Below, piece after piece: positions 1 to 8,881 of a DNA stretch of 64,000 bases. The notes under the pieces were generated by a model. It was not told the DNA's origin. It ran no database searches and worked only from the letters and a program-made list of their open reading frames with translations. A program made the translations under genes and the position numbers. Location of the stretch: positions 1,798,001 to 1,862,000 of the forward strand of contig NZ_CP014234.1 in assembly GCF_001553955.1 (NCBI RefSeq), in the 5' to 3' direction. This stretch comes from Moraxella osloensis. Its GTDB lineage: Bacteria; Pseudomonadota; Gammaproteobacteria; Pseudomonadales; Moraxellaceae. Positions within the stretch are counted from its first letter, which is position 1; the number at the start of each line of letters is the position of its first letter.

Positions 1-670
1 GCAAGTGGCAAGCCGTACTAATCTCACACGTCGTACCGTCGTTGCTGTATTGAGTAAAATAAACTCAGCGGTCTTTTCACAGTTTAAACACAACCCCGAA
101 GCCTTTATCAGCGAAGTCAGCCGTATCATCAACGAGCAACAAGCCAAGCTGATTGTACAAAACATCGTCTATGAACTTACCCAGGAGCGATACGACAGTA
201 ACGATATCTTTGTGAGTAATATTCCGCTATCAGACAACGCAACCAAAGCCAACCGCCATGTTTGGGAGTATGTGGAAACAGACTCGGATGTTGAACGCAA
301 ATTCTTGGCAGAATTGGAACAACATGTTAATGAAGTCATAGTGTATGCCAAACTGCCCAAGAACTTTGTAATCCCCACGCCATTTGGTGGTTATAACCCT
401 GACTGGGCGATTGCCTTTAATCAAGACAAGATTCGTCATGTCTATTTTGTCGCAGAGACCAAAGGCTCTACCAGCGAAATAGACTTGCGAGAGAGCGAAA
501 AACAAAAAATCGCCAGTGCCAAAGCGTTTTTTGCCAAACTGCAACAGATACAAGGTAACAATAGCGAACTTGAGCAAGCGGATACATTGGCGGAAGTTGA
601 AAAAATGCCAGTTAGCTATGAAGTGGTAGATAGTTTCGATAGCTTAATGCAAATCGTAGGGATGAAATAG
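1..670 (+). CDS. Type III restriction enzyme Res subunit, C-terminal part (5' end outside window)
   Basis: The reading frame is open from the window edge to a TAG at 668-670, so this is the tail of a larger gene. The visible 220 residues carry a PD-(D/E)xK nuclease core: NPDWAIAF, then about 20 residues later FVAETKGS, where the Asp and the ExK pattern would bind metal. This arrangement is typical of the C-terminal endonuclease domain of type III restriction (Res) subunits, which cut DNA away from the recognition site after ATP-driven movement. The helicase part and the partner Mod methyltransferase would lie upstream, out of view. A GTG at position 5 is not a credible start. The neighbouring recombinase and tRNA scar suggest the gene is cargo of a genomic island. 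Confidence 0.75.
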   Translation, partial: QVASRTNLTRRTVVAVLSKINSAVFSQFKHNPEAFISEVSRIINEQQAKLIVQNIVYELTQERYDSNDIFVSNIPLSDNATKANRHVWEYVETDSDVERKFLAELEQHVNEVIVYAKLPKNFVIPTPFGGYNPDWAIAFNQDKIRHVYFVAETKGSTSEIDLRESEKQKIASAKAFFAKLQQIQGNNSELEQADTLAEVEKMPVSYEVVDSFDSLMQIVGMK

Positions 671-733
671 GTGTAAGACACCATTGTAATGTGGGTTAGC
701 CGTCTTTGGGGCCTAACTCACCTTTCCCTTAAA

Positions 734-1755
734 TTGTATGATTCATAGACATCATTTCAATATAATCAGAGACTATGAACAAAGAAATTCAACAAAGACT
801 CGGATGGATTAAATTATTTGAAGACACGAATGATGCTGGTCTAGTTTGTCGTAGATGTGGTATTTCAAGACCAACGTTACGCAAGTGGTGGAAGCGATAC
901 TCTGAACAAGGTATTGAGGGTTTGGCAAGCCAAAGTAAGCGTCCGCTTAAATCACCTAATACCAAAGTTAATCAACACATTGAAGATTTATTATTACAAA
1001 TGCGGTCTAGTAGAAATCTCGGAGCTAGACGTTTGCAAACGGAACTAATGAGGCTTCATCAAATATCCTTATCTTTGGCGACGATTCATAAAGTATTAAC
1101 CAATCACCAAGTCAAACCGATTAAGAAATTTCGTCGTAAGGCAGATTACCTACGGTATGAACGCCCACTACCAGGAGATAGAGTCCAAATGGATACCTGT
1201 AAAATAGCATCTGGGCTTTATCAATACACCTCAATTGATGACTGTACTAGATATCGGGTACTTAGGCTCTATAACCGCCGTACGGCAGCCAATACGCTGG
1301 ATTTTTTAGATTGTGTGATTGAGGAAATGCCATTTCCCATTCAAAGAGTACAAACCGATCGTGGACTTGAATTCTTTGCTGAAAAGGTTCAGAAGAAAAT
1401 GATGGAGTATGGCATCAAATTTAGACCCAATAAACCAGGTTCGCCACATCTCAATGGTAAAGTTGAGCGTTCTCAAAAGACTGATAAAACTGAATTCTAT
1501 GCAACCGTAGATATCACGTCCGAAAACCTTCAGGACCAATTGGCTGAATGGCAGCATTACTATAATTGGCTAAGACCACATTCAGCTTTGAAGGGAAAAA
1601 CACCCATGGAGAGGTATTTTGAATTAAGCGAGGAAACGCCTTTTTCTGATGAGGTGCAAAACCAATATAACCCATCAGATGAACGTATTCAAAATGCCAA
1701 TTATAAAGTGGATTTAGAGATGGCCAAATTGAAACGATCTCTATGAATCATACAA
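734..1755 (+). mobile_element. IS481-family insertion sequence
   Basis: A 1.02-kb element with one transposase gene. Its ends are inverted repeats: TTGTATGATTCATAGA starting at 734 and its near-perfect complement ending at 1755. The transposase stop codon lies inside the right repeat. I could not find a convincing target duplication (left flank ends CTTAAA, right flank begins GCAAAC), so either the duplication has decayed or one flank was rearranged. The element sits at the 5' edge of the recombinase gene that follows. Confidence 0.8.
775..1746 (+). CDS. IS481-family DDE transposase
   Basis: A 323-aa transposase. The N-terminal 60 residues form a helix-turn-helix region (RCGISRPTLRKWWKRY) for binding the terminal repeats. 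The rve integrase core follows, with a plausible DDE triad: Asp in RVQMDTCK, Asp in QTDRGLEFF and Glu in NGKVERSQKTDKTEF. The C-terminal YNWLRPHSALKGKTPMERY is the usual tail of IS481/IS3-like transposases. The frame looks intact and the stop lies in the right inverted repeat, so the element may be active. Confidence 0.85.
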   Translation: MNKEIQQRLGWIKLFEDTNDAGLVCRRCGISRPTLRKWWKRYSEQGIEGLASQSKRPLKSPNTKVNQHIEDLLLQMRSSRNLGARRLQTELMRLHQISLSLATIHKVLTNHQVKPIKKFRRKADYLRYERPLPGDRVQMDTCKIASGLYQYTSIDDCTRYRVLRLYNRRTAANTLDFLDCVIEEMPFPIQRVQTDRGLEFFAEKVQKKMMEYGIKFRPNKPGSPHLNGKVERSQKTDKTEFYATVDITSENLQDQLAEWQHYYNWLRPHSALKGKTPMERYFELSEETPFSDEVQNQYNPSDERIQNANYKVDLEMAKLKRSL

Positions 1756-1761
1756 GCAAAC

Positions 1762-4020
1762 TTGGTTCAACCATCCACGACATCCAAAAAAACTATCAGC
1801 GACACCGCTCTAGCGAGCCACGCCAAAATCCGCCATTCCGATTTGATTGCAGAAATTCGCCAAATTTTTCGCAAAAAATATGACAAAAAAAGGGTAGGGG
1901 TGGAGCGATTGACTCAGCAACATAAATTGGCACTACATATCGAAGATTTAACCCGTTTGCTGACCACCTTTGACCATATCAGCGAACAGATTCTTATTGA
2001 ATGGATAATTTCGCTGTTGTCTGGCACGAAACCCATTTTGACAGCGTCTGCTGAAAAATATCTCTCTGCCATCGGCTATGACTGGCTGTATTACACGCTT
2101 GGCGAAGATTTACTTAATTGGGATGTGGAAGATTTTGAAACCGTGTATGAGCAAATTTTGGATTTTAAACGCCTTGAATTGGGCAATGAAGCGATACACT
2201 ATCCTGCGGGGCGGTTACAGCAGTTGCATCAGTTTGCTCATCAAAAATTTGGTATCGTAAAAGTCGATATTCCCGAAGCCAGTGCTGATAAAAAAGTGCG
2301 AGCGGAATGGATTTCGCCAACGCTGTATCACGCCATTTTGCAACAACTACGCCAATGCGTCGATTCGCTCGAAGCGGATATGTTGGTATCACTGTTTATC
2401 CTGCTGATGCGGACGGGAATGCGTAAACTTGAACTGCTAGGGCTAAGATACAGCGATATTGAAAACATTGAGCAAGGTCAGCCAGCCATCATCGTTCGCC
2501 CCAATCAACATCGTCGCCTAAAAACTGATGTCAGTATCCGTCGTATTCCGCTGAATGTGGTATTACTACCTGCCGAGCTGACGTTTGTGCTGGAATATCT
2601 ACAGTCAAATCGGAGCAATAACAGACACCAGTTGGTTTTTACCTTATCTAGTAGTCATGAGCGACTGCCAAATACCTTGCCCAACCGCTTATTGGATGAA
2701 ATTTTACAGCGTATTGACCCAAGAGCCACGCATCATACGATTCATGGCTTTCGGCATACTGCGATTAGCAATTTTAGCTTACTGCTCAATGCTGATAGCC
2801 AGTTGGCAAGTGCTTTAACAGGCTTTAGCCAGTCGCACATTATGGATATTCGAATGACGCTATTAGGAACGGATGGCTTTAACCAGTTCGGTTGGTATCT
2901 GGTGGCGGGTTTGGCAGGGCATTTATCACCTGAACGGGGGCTAGAGTATTACAATCACTTTGCGGTCTTGACAGCGACTTTTGAGCTTACCAAAGCCAAT
3001 CCGATTTTTTCAAGGCAGTTAATTACCCATTTAACAGGGCGTAGTACACAGAATTTTAATGATAACAACGTGCAGGTGGTGAATAACGAGATTACGTTAT
3101 TGGCACTCAGAAAAATGCTGTACCGACACGCCTTGTCAATCAAGCACAGCCCACCTTTGAACCAATTAACCTTTGGTCATACGGCAATTACCGATAGTTT
3201 AAGCGATAGCCCCACGGACGTGAAGGAACTGTTCCGACGGTATGGTATCAATAAATTGATAACGCTTCTGAGTGATTTAGAACAGGGGTTAAGCGATACC
3301 GAGATTAGCCAAAAGCTCCATATCCCCGAGCAAGCTGTCCAAACTTTTTATGAGCGAGCCAAAGCCATTGCCCGTATTCATACCACCACCACATCGATGA
3401 GTAAAAAAACTGCCACAGACGAGACCCTAACTTACCCACTAACGGTTTCTCGTTTTGTGCAAAACCCAAATAAGCTATTGCCGTTACTGCTGTCATATGA
3501 TATTGAGCGAAGAATGTTGCATGAAATGCTAAAAAACGCCACCAAGTTTAGAAAATCTTACCCGCAAGACTGGCAATGGTTTATTACACTTACCACAAGC
3601 AAAATCACCATCAACCATGCCACAATTTCATTCAAAAAAACACCGACAGCATTAGATGACTTTCAACGTTTTATCGCTGTAGCCGAACAGATTTTTACCC
3701 TTAAATGGTGTCTGTATGCGTCCGAAAGTCCTTTAAACAGTCTAGACCAGCCTAAAGACTTAATGTTTAAACTTGATAAAAATAAGCCAACGATTTATTT
3801 TGGGATTAAAGTGCCTAATCCTAACTACGCTAACTTCCAAGAAGCCAACACAACAGCTAGGGCAGAATCGCCGCCACAACAAACTGCTAACAGGAGTAAG
3901 GGTAAACGACCGTATAAATTTAAGTTTTCTGCCTTGCTACGGTTTTTCACCTATATGGTGCTACTGCAAGATGACAGTAACTTTAGCATTGAGACTATCA
4001 TTGATATGGGGAAAAAATGA
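1762..4020 (+). CDS. Large tyrosine recombinase (island integrase), 5' end disrupted by the IS
   Basis: A 752-aa protein with a phage-integrase catalytic domain in the middle rather than at the end. The tetrad is recognisable: Arg221 in RTGMRKLELLGLRY, His328 and Arg331 in HGFRHTAIS, His387 in GLAGHLSPERGLEYY, and the nucleophile Tyr396 or Tyr397. About 350 residues follow, including a helix-turn-helix-like stretch (LSDTEISQKLHIPEQAVQTF) and a basic C-terminus. The only available start is a TTG at 1762, and the frame runs back without interruption to the IS end, so the original N-terminus was probably lost or displaced. It is probably the recombinase of the island ending at the tRNA-Gly scar. 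Large mid-domain recombinases of this kind often work with partner recombinases, none of which is visible here. Confidence 0.7.
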   Translation: MVQPSTTSKKTISDTALASHAKIRHSDLIAEIRQIFRKKYDKKRVGVERLTQQHKLALHIEDLTRLLTTFDHISEQILIEWIISLLSGTKPILTASAEKYLSAIGYDWLYYTLGEDLLNWDVEDFETVYEQILDFKRLELGNEAIHYPAGRLQQLHQFAHQKFGIVKVDIPEASADKKVRAEWISPTLYHAILQQLRQCVDSLEADMLVSLFILLMRTGMRKLELLGLRYSDIENIEQGQPAIIVRPNQHRRLKTDVSIRRIPLNVVLLPAELTFVLEYLQSNRSNNRHQLVFTLSSSHERLPNTLPNRLLDEILQRIDPRATHHTIHGFRHTAISNFSLLLNADSQLASALTGFSQSHIMDIRMTLLGTDGFNQFGWYLVAGLAGHLSPERGLEYYNHFAVLTATFELTKANPIFSRQLITHLTGRSTQNFNDNNVQVVNNEITLLALRKMLYRHALSIKHSPPLNQLTFGHTAITDSLSDSPTDVKELFRRYGINKLITLLSDLEQGLSDTEISQKLHIPEQAVQTFYERAKAIARIHTTTTSMSKKTATDETLTYPLTVSRFVQNPNKLLPLLLSYDIERRMLHEMLKNATKFRKSYPQDWQWFITLTTSKITINHATISFKKTPTALDDFQRFIAVAEQIFTLKWCLYASESPLNSLDQPKDLMFKLDKNKPTIYFGIKVPNPNYANFQEANTTARAESPPQQTANRSKGKRPYKFKFSALLRFFTYMVLLQDDSNFSIETIIDMGKK

Positions 4021-4196
4021 GTTGGAAATTAACGTTCAATCGTAAAACTACCAAATCACCCATAGCTCAAATAACAATTGGCTCGCTTTGATGTATTGAC
4101 AAGGGTTGCGATATTTTGCAGTTCGCTTAACTGCTTACCGCCGTCATCAAGGGTATTACCGCCGTCATTTTGACCCACGTCTGATTATCAAGCTGG

Positions 4197-5471
4197 TTAA
4201 ATCCGAAAGTCAGTTGGTAGATGTTGCCAATGTTCAATTAGCAGTTGCTTTTGGGTTTCAACGATAGGTAAATTATTTAGCGTATCTCGCCATGTCGCTC
4301 TTGCAATGGCTATCACGTCCTTGAGTTCGGATTGAACCACCCGCCAAGGAATATCCGCTTTTTTTGCCCAATATTCAAAATCAGAAAACTCTATCTGATA
4401 CCAGTTTTTTGACTTGCCAAGATTTAACGCTAAACTGGTTTCGCTAGAGATATAGGCTTTGGTAAACACAATATCATACGCAGGTGATAGCCTTAAACCA
4501 AAACCATCAGGATAAATCACACTCCAATTTTTGAGATGAGCATCGCCATTGCCTAATAAAATGTTCACCAGTAATCGTCTTGCCATCTGCTTGACATCTG
4601 CAATCCCATTGTCGCTATATTGATAAAGGATTTTGGCGATTTGCTGATAATTACCGCCTTGGTATTTTTCATGGGCATATTTACCAAGAACTTGAGCAAA
4701 ATCTTCACTATGAATACGTTGAATGTTAACATCATCAATCGTGCTACCACGGTCAAATCGCCGAATGGCATAGGCATAAGGTTCACTGGGTAAATTGAGA
4801 ATGGGCAAATTATCTAGCTTGTCTAAACGCACCAATTCGATATCGGGAATATCAACGCCTACCATTTGAGCCAATGTCATCATGCTATATTCATTTTCGG
4901 CAACGCTTTGATGCACCACAGACGGTGTTTTAATAATCCAGTCCCCTAAATCCGAATCTTTATTAGGATTTGGCAGAGTAAAACGTCCACTTTGGTGTTT
5001 CATGGAAAGTTTCATTTGCACACCCGCTAATGAAAAATGCGGGTAGTGTGGTGGCAACGTAACAGTCGTAGCATGACCAATATTGGCAGAATCAAAAATA
5101 TAGCTAGGCACGGCATCAGGTTCAACACTTTCGGCTACCAACGCCCCAGGCAAATCATGACCTAAATAAGACAATAACTCAAATTCATTATCCTGATGAA
5201 TTTTTAAACCTTGTGCCAACAGCAATCTTAAAGACCCTTCTGGCAATAAATTGGAAAGTAGCGGATTCAGCCTTTGGCGATTCACCCATTGTTCAGACAA
5301 GCGTTTATTCGCATAAGGAAAATCGGGGCGATTGGTTAAACTAAGCGTAGGGCGATTGTCGTCCATGACAAATTCTTGTGCAAAGGTTAGCACATTTTTG
5401 CCATTGTCAAAACCCGCCAAATAACCCACCAAACGACCGTGCAAAGTTAATTTCAGTACTCGAACTTTCAT
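4197..5471 (-). CDS. hipA: HipA-like serine/threonine kinase toxin
   Basis: A 424-aa HipA-family kinase. The start at 5471 is chosen because its ATG overlaps the hipB stop by 4 nt (ATGA), signalling translational coupling. An N-terminal HipA-N domain (about 1-110) precedes the kinase fold. FSLAGVQMKLSM resembles the flexible P-loop region. GNGDAHLKNWSV contains the catalytic Asp310 and Asn315, and SPAYDIV contains metal-binding Asp333. In the family these enzymes phosphorylate a translation component (GltX in E. coli) and induce growth arrest, and HipB neutralises and represses them. The length is normal and no catalytic residue is missing. The target here is not predictable from sequence. 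Confidence 0.88.
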   Translation of the reverse strand: MKVRVLKLTLHGRLVGYLAGFDNGKNVLTFAQEFVMDDNRPTLSLTNRPDFPYANKRLSEQWVNRQRLNPLLSNLLPEGSLRLLLAQGLKIHQDNEFELLSYLGHDLPGALVAESVEPDAVPSYIFDSANIGHATTVTLPPHYPHFSLAGVQMKLSMKHQSGRFTLPNPNKDSDLGDWIIKTPSVVHQSVAENEYSMMTLAQMVGVDIPDIELVRLDKLDNLPILNLPSEPYAYAIRRFDRGSTIDDVNIQRIHSEDFAQVLGKYAHEKYQGGNYQQIAKILYQYSDNGIADVKQMARRLLVNILLGNGDAHLKNWSVIYPDGFGLRLSPAYDIVFTKAYISSETSLALNLGKSKNWYQIEFSDFEYWAKKADIPWRVVQSELKDVIAIARATWRDTLNNLPIVETQKQLLIEHWQHLPTDFRI

Positions 5472-5767
5472 GCTTCCATATCCTCTAATAAGCCTTGCCA
5501 TGGGTTATCAATTAAGCGTTGAATGTCATCTTTTATCGCTTTGTCTTCATTTAAAATAGCCAAAACCTGTCTTTTCTTTTCATTAGGGATAAGCATAAGT
5601 TCAGAATTTAAACCTTTAGCGATTAACGCTAGCGTATCAAGGCGGGGATTACCTTTCGATTCAATCTGCTGATACTGTTGTCGTGACACACCAATTCGCA
5701 TCTGCATATCTTTTTGTTTAAGCTTTAGAGCGATTCGACGTTGTTTGATTTGCTCAAGTAAATTCAT
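5468..5767 (-). CDS. hipB: HipB-like Xre-family antitoxin/repressor
   Basis: A 99-aa protein with an N-terminal Xre helix-turn-helix: QIKQRRIALKLKQKDMQMRI, then GVSRQQYQQIESKGNPRLDTLALIAKGLN. It is the first gene of a hipBA operon, with its TGA overlapping the hipA start. In the family the dimer binds operators in its own promoter and sequesters HipA. AT-rich DNA with repeated GCAATATAT motifs lies directly upstream and is the likely operator. An acidic C-terminus (GLLEDMEA) could be the toxin-contacting or proteolysis-prone tail, but that is inference. Confidence 0.85.
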   Translation of the reverse strand: MNLLEQIKQRRIALKLKQKDMQMRIGVSRQQYQQIESKGNPRLDTLALIAKGLNSELMLIPNEKKRQVLAILNEDKAIKDDIQRLIDNPWQGLLEDMEA

Positions 5768-5797
5768 TAGCGGATATCCTTGCTATGCTTTTCATTG

Positions 5798-5872
5798 CAA
5801 TATATTAATTTTTTATTTTCTTACAAGCAATATATATGTTTCCTAAAAAATTAAAAGAAATTTATATATTGC
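5798..5872 (-). promoter_or_regulatory. Candidate HipB operator repeats upstream of hipBA
   Basis: Two direct copies of GCAATATAT (5798-5806 and 5827-5835) are followed by an inverted copy ATATATTGC (5864-5872). They sit 30-105 bp upstream of the hipB start in very AT-rich DNA. Position and repetition fit autoregulatory operators of a toxin-antitoxin operon. The motif differs from the E. coli HipB operator, so the assignment is inferred from context. Confidence 0.45.
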
Positions 5873-6222
5873 TTTTAACCTAGAACTGTTACGTGAAAAT
5901 ATCTAAATTGAATTATAAAATTTTTTAAATTAGAAACCTAAAGCGAAAAAATATAATTAATTATTATTTAATAATAGAATAAATATAAAATTGAATAAGA
6001 CCATTTTTTCATTCAGAAATTCTAAAATATATCGAATTTAAGAGAAAAAAGTCGGAGTAAAAATTGGCTCATTTTTTGTGCCATAAATCAGAGTTAATTG
6101 GAGAAAAATGACGTTAAATTACCTTAAATTCAATTGCAAATAATTTTCTTCATCTATTGAAAAGACACAGGTTATAGAATAATATAACTTAAGGTCATTT
6201 AATAGAAATTTGCTCCACAGAA
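5873..6222. other. AT-rich intergenic stretch
   Basis: About 350 bp of strongly AT-rich DNA between the hipBA promoter region and the tRNA-Gly scar. I see no open frame with a plausible start or protein-like composition, and no clear hairpin. It probably represents the terminal non-coding end of the island. Confidence 0.5.
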
Positions 6223-6267
6223 TTGCCAAGGTCGGGGTCGCGAGTTCGAATCTCGTTTCCCGCTCCA
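6223..6267 (+). other. attachment-site scar: 3' 45 nt of tRNA-Gly(GCC)
   Basis: The sequence runs from the anticodon loop of tRNA-Gly (TTGCCAA, with GCC as anticodon) through variable loop, T-arm (CGAGTTCGAATCTCG), 3' acceptor strand (TTCCCGC) and TCCA. The 5' half of the tRNA (which would begin GCGGGAATAGCTCAG) is absent: the preceding bases are unrelated. A 3'-half duplication of this kind is the classic product of tyrosine-recombinase integration into a tRNA gene. The intact tRNA-Gly should lie at the other end of the island, upstream of this window. Confidence 0.85.
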
Positions 6268-6276
6268 AATTCAAGA

Positions 6277-6304
6277 AAGCCTAACTTAATAGTTAGGCTT
6301 TTTT
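6277..6304 (+). terminator. Rho-independent terminator after the tRNA-Gly fragment
   Basis: A perfect 10-bp stem AAGCCTAACT / AGTTAGGCTT with a TAAT loop is followed by a T-run. It lies 10 nt after the CCA and was probably the native terminator of the tRNA-Gly transcript, kept on the chromosomal side of the integration scar. Confidence 0.8.
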
Positions 6305-6411
6305 ATTGTCTATAAATCCGCCTGTATCAAGGCTTTCAAGCTTTGTGCCCCTTTTTTTACTAAAAATGCTTTGTTAATTTAACTAATCAATTTTTTGCAA
6401 AATTTTAGACC

Positions 6412-6469
6412 GTGACCAAAACGTGACCATTTTGTGACCACGCATTTTTTACCATTTTTTAAAGTGACC
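6412..6469 (+). repeat. GTGACC repeat array (possible integrase arm sites)
   Basis: Four copies of GTGACC begin at 6412, 6423, 6434 and 6464. The first three are spaced exactly 11 bp apart, about one helical turn, so a protein could contact them on one face. They lie about 145 bp beyond the tRNA-Gly att core. Short directly repeated sites flanking an att core are typical of integrase or excisionase arm sites. The remaining 6305-6673 region has no gene I can support. Confidence 0.5.
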
Positions 6470-6673
6470 CCGACCGTAAATCTGGATATGTAATGAAATT
6501 TAATATTTTTTTAAGTAAATCTAAGTCGCACATATTTGTTGAATAGAACAAAAATCCAATACGAATACGCCTTTAAAAGTGATTTATCAATCTAACATCT
6601 TAAGAATATAATTAGACAACATCTATATAGTTTGCTAGCCTAAACCAATGCTTATTAGCCAATTTCCTTTACT

Positions 6674-8752
6674 ATGACCATCAATAACTTGCTTGACGAA
6701 CTAAACCCTGCCCAGCGCAAAGCTGCCACCACCGATAGCCAAAATACATTGGTACTAGCCGGGGCAGGCAGTGGTAAGACCAAGACTATTGTGGCTCGTG
6801 CGGCATATTTGATTGATAAAGGTGTGGTAGCCAATGAAATCCAAATCGTCACCTTTACCCGCCGCGCTGCTAGCGAGATTGTCACCCGTGTCGAAAGTCA
6901 CTTAGGATTGCAAGCAGAAGGGCTGCGCGCGTCCACCTTCCATACCTTTTGTCTAAGTATTTTGCGCAGATATCCCAAGGTCTTTGACTTAAAGGGCTTT
7001 AACGTTATCGACCGTGATGATCAAATTATGATGTTCAAACTGCTACGGGGTAAGTTCGAAGATAAACGTGCCAAAGAGGCAGCGGCTAAGGCTAATCAAA
7101 CATCGACAGGTAAAACCATTACCTTTCAACGTAAAAAAGCCGCTCAAACCATTAGCGAAATATTACCTAAGCCCAAAGAGCTTGTTGACTTATATTCTTA
7201 CTCGCGTAATACCCAAATCTCACTCAAAGACGCGTTATACAAGCAACTGCCAGATTTTCAGCCTGCTTATGATGAAATCAAAGCAGTCATGAAAGGTTAT
7301 GAAGCGCAAAAGCGAGAACGTCATTATCTCGATTACGATGATATCTTGGAATATGTTGCACGCTATTTAAATGCCGATGATTGGCTCCTTGAACGAGTCA
7401 CTGAAAACACCAAGTATCTGCTCGTCGATGAAATGCAGGATACCAATCCGCTGCAGTGGTTACTGCTGCAACCCTTTATTGGACGCACGCAGTTGTTTTG
7501 TGTGGGGGATGATGCCCAGTCGATTTATGGCTTTCGCGGGGCAGACTTTGAAAATATTCATAGTTTCAAAGAAAGAGTACCCGATGCCGAAGTGCTAACA
7601 CTGGATTTAAATTACCGCTCTACCCAAGAAATTCTAGATTTATCCAACTGGCTACTTGATCGAAGTGAACTTGATTATAAAAAACGGCTTACCGCACATC
7701 GCGGTGAAGGGATTAAACCGGTACTGCATAGTTTTGGTAATGAGTTTGATGAAGCGCGATTTATCGTCAGTGACTTAAAAAAACGTTATGACAAAGGGGC
7801 ACCGTGGCATCATCATATGATTTTGCTGCGCTCAGCGTTTTCAGGTCGACAAGTGGAAAGCGCACTCATTGCTGCAAATATCCCGTATGTGTTTATCGGT
7901 GGTACCAAATTACTGGAAGCGGCGCATGTTAAAGATTTAATCAGTATGCTACGAGTGACGGTTAATTATCTAGATGAACTCGCTTGGATTCGTTTTTTAA
8001 CGCTTTGGGATGGCATCGGCGATGCTGGGGCAGGGAAGCTAGTAAATGAGTTTTTAACCTTACCAGACTTGAATGCTTGCATTGATGTGCTTGATAAGAA
8101 AAGCAAAGTACCCAAACCTGCTATTGAAGCACTTAAGGAGCTTGCTAAGCTACAGGAACTGCCAGAGAAAAGCATTGATATCGCCTTTGATGCGTTGAGT
8201 GATCAATTGCAAAAGAACTATGAGAAAAAAGACTGGGACAGCCGTGCCAGAGATTTTGATTTAATTAAACAACTTGCCATGCGTCACAATACCTTGGCAG
8301 ACTTTATTGAAGCGTATGTGTTAGATCCGATCTCGCACAGCGAAGTCAATAAGCAAGACAACAATGACTTGGTCACACTGATTACCATTCATTCTGCCAA
8401 AGGCGCTGAGCGTGAAGTCTGCTATATCGTTAATGCATCAGTGGGACAATATCCGCATCTGCGCGCCCAAGACAGCTTTGAAGAAGTGGAAGAAGAACGC
8501 CGTGTGCTGTATGTGGCGATGACGCGGGCAAAAGATGAACTGATTATCACACGGCAAAACTTAAATACCTGGGCGACGAGCCGGGTTGATGGGCAAAATC
8601 GGACGATTGAAAGTTATTTTTTGAGTGAAGTACCGACTAATTTGTTGCCAAATTATAGTGGCTTTAATTCATTTGGTGGTTTTAGAGCTGATAATTCGTT
8701 TCATCAACCGCTGAAGAAAAAGCCCAAAATCGGTATTGATTTTGATGATTAA
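6674..8752 (+). CDS. UvrD/Rep-family ATP-dependent DNA helicase
   Basis: A 692-aa superfamily 1A helicase with all motifs present: LVLAGAGSGKTKT (Walker A), a Walker B variant VDEMQDTNPLQW, GDDAQSIYGFRGA (III), LDLNYRSTQEI (IV), TIHSAKGAEREVCYIV (V) and RRVLYVAMTRAKDELII (VI). These enzymes move 3'-5' on single-stranded DNA and unwind duplexes in repair or replication restart. The length is close to UvrD/Rep (about 670-720 aa), but I cannot decide whether this is the orthologue of either. Met is unusual in the DExQD box. The start at 6674 has no strong ribosome site. It lies just outside the island scar and is probably chromosomal. Confidence 0.85.
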   Translation: MTINNLLDELNPAQRKAATTDSQNTLVLAGAGSGKTKTIVARAAYLIDKGVVANEIQIVTFTRRAASEIVTRVESHLGLQAEGLRASTFHTFCLSILRRYPKVFDLKGFNVIDRDDQIMMFKLLRGKFEDKRAKEAAAKANQTSTGKTITFQRKKAAQTISEILPKPKELVDLYSYSRNTQISLKDALYKQLPDFQPAYDEIKAVMKGYEAQKRERHYLDYDDILEYVARYLNADDWLLERVTENTKYLLVDEMQDTNPLQWLLLQPFIGRTQLFCVGDDAQSIYGFRGADFENIHSFKERVPDAEVLTLDLNYRSTQEILDLSNWLLDRSELDYKKRLTAHRGEGIKPVLHSFGNEFDEARFIVSDLKKRYDKGAPWHHHMILLRSAFSGRQVESALIAANIPYVFIGGTKLLEAAHVKDLISMLRVTVNYLDELAWIRFLTLWDGIGDAGAGKLVNEFLTLPDLNACIDVLDKKSKVPKPAIEALKELAKLQELPEKSIDIAFDALSDQLQKNYEKKDWDSRARDFDLIKQLAMRHNTLADFIEAYVLDPISHSEVNKQDNNDLVTLITIHSAKGAEREVCYIVNASVGQYPHLRAQDSFEEVEEERRVLYVAMTRAKDELIITRQNLNTWATSRVDGQNRTIESYFLSEVPTNLLPNYSGFNSFGGFRADNSFHQPLKKKPKIGIDFDD

Positions 8753-8881
8753 GATTTTTTAAGCCTTTTAACAAATCCAGATATGCCGTTCTAAGGATTA
8801 ACTTTACTCTTACTACAACAAGTATTTTAACCAATAATTGTTTATAATTAGATTTAAAATTAATGAAATGGAAGTTAGCTT

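Noticed and set aside
671..733. Inverted GGTTAG/CCTAAC pairing after the restriction gene as a terminator
   Set aside because: The stem is short and imperfect and no T-run follows.
5772..5779. GGATATCC as a classical HipB operator
   Set aside because: The E. coli site needs TATCC and GGATA separated by 8 bp; here they overlap as a simple palindrome that could be chance.
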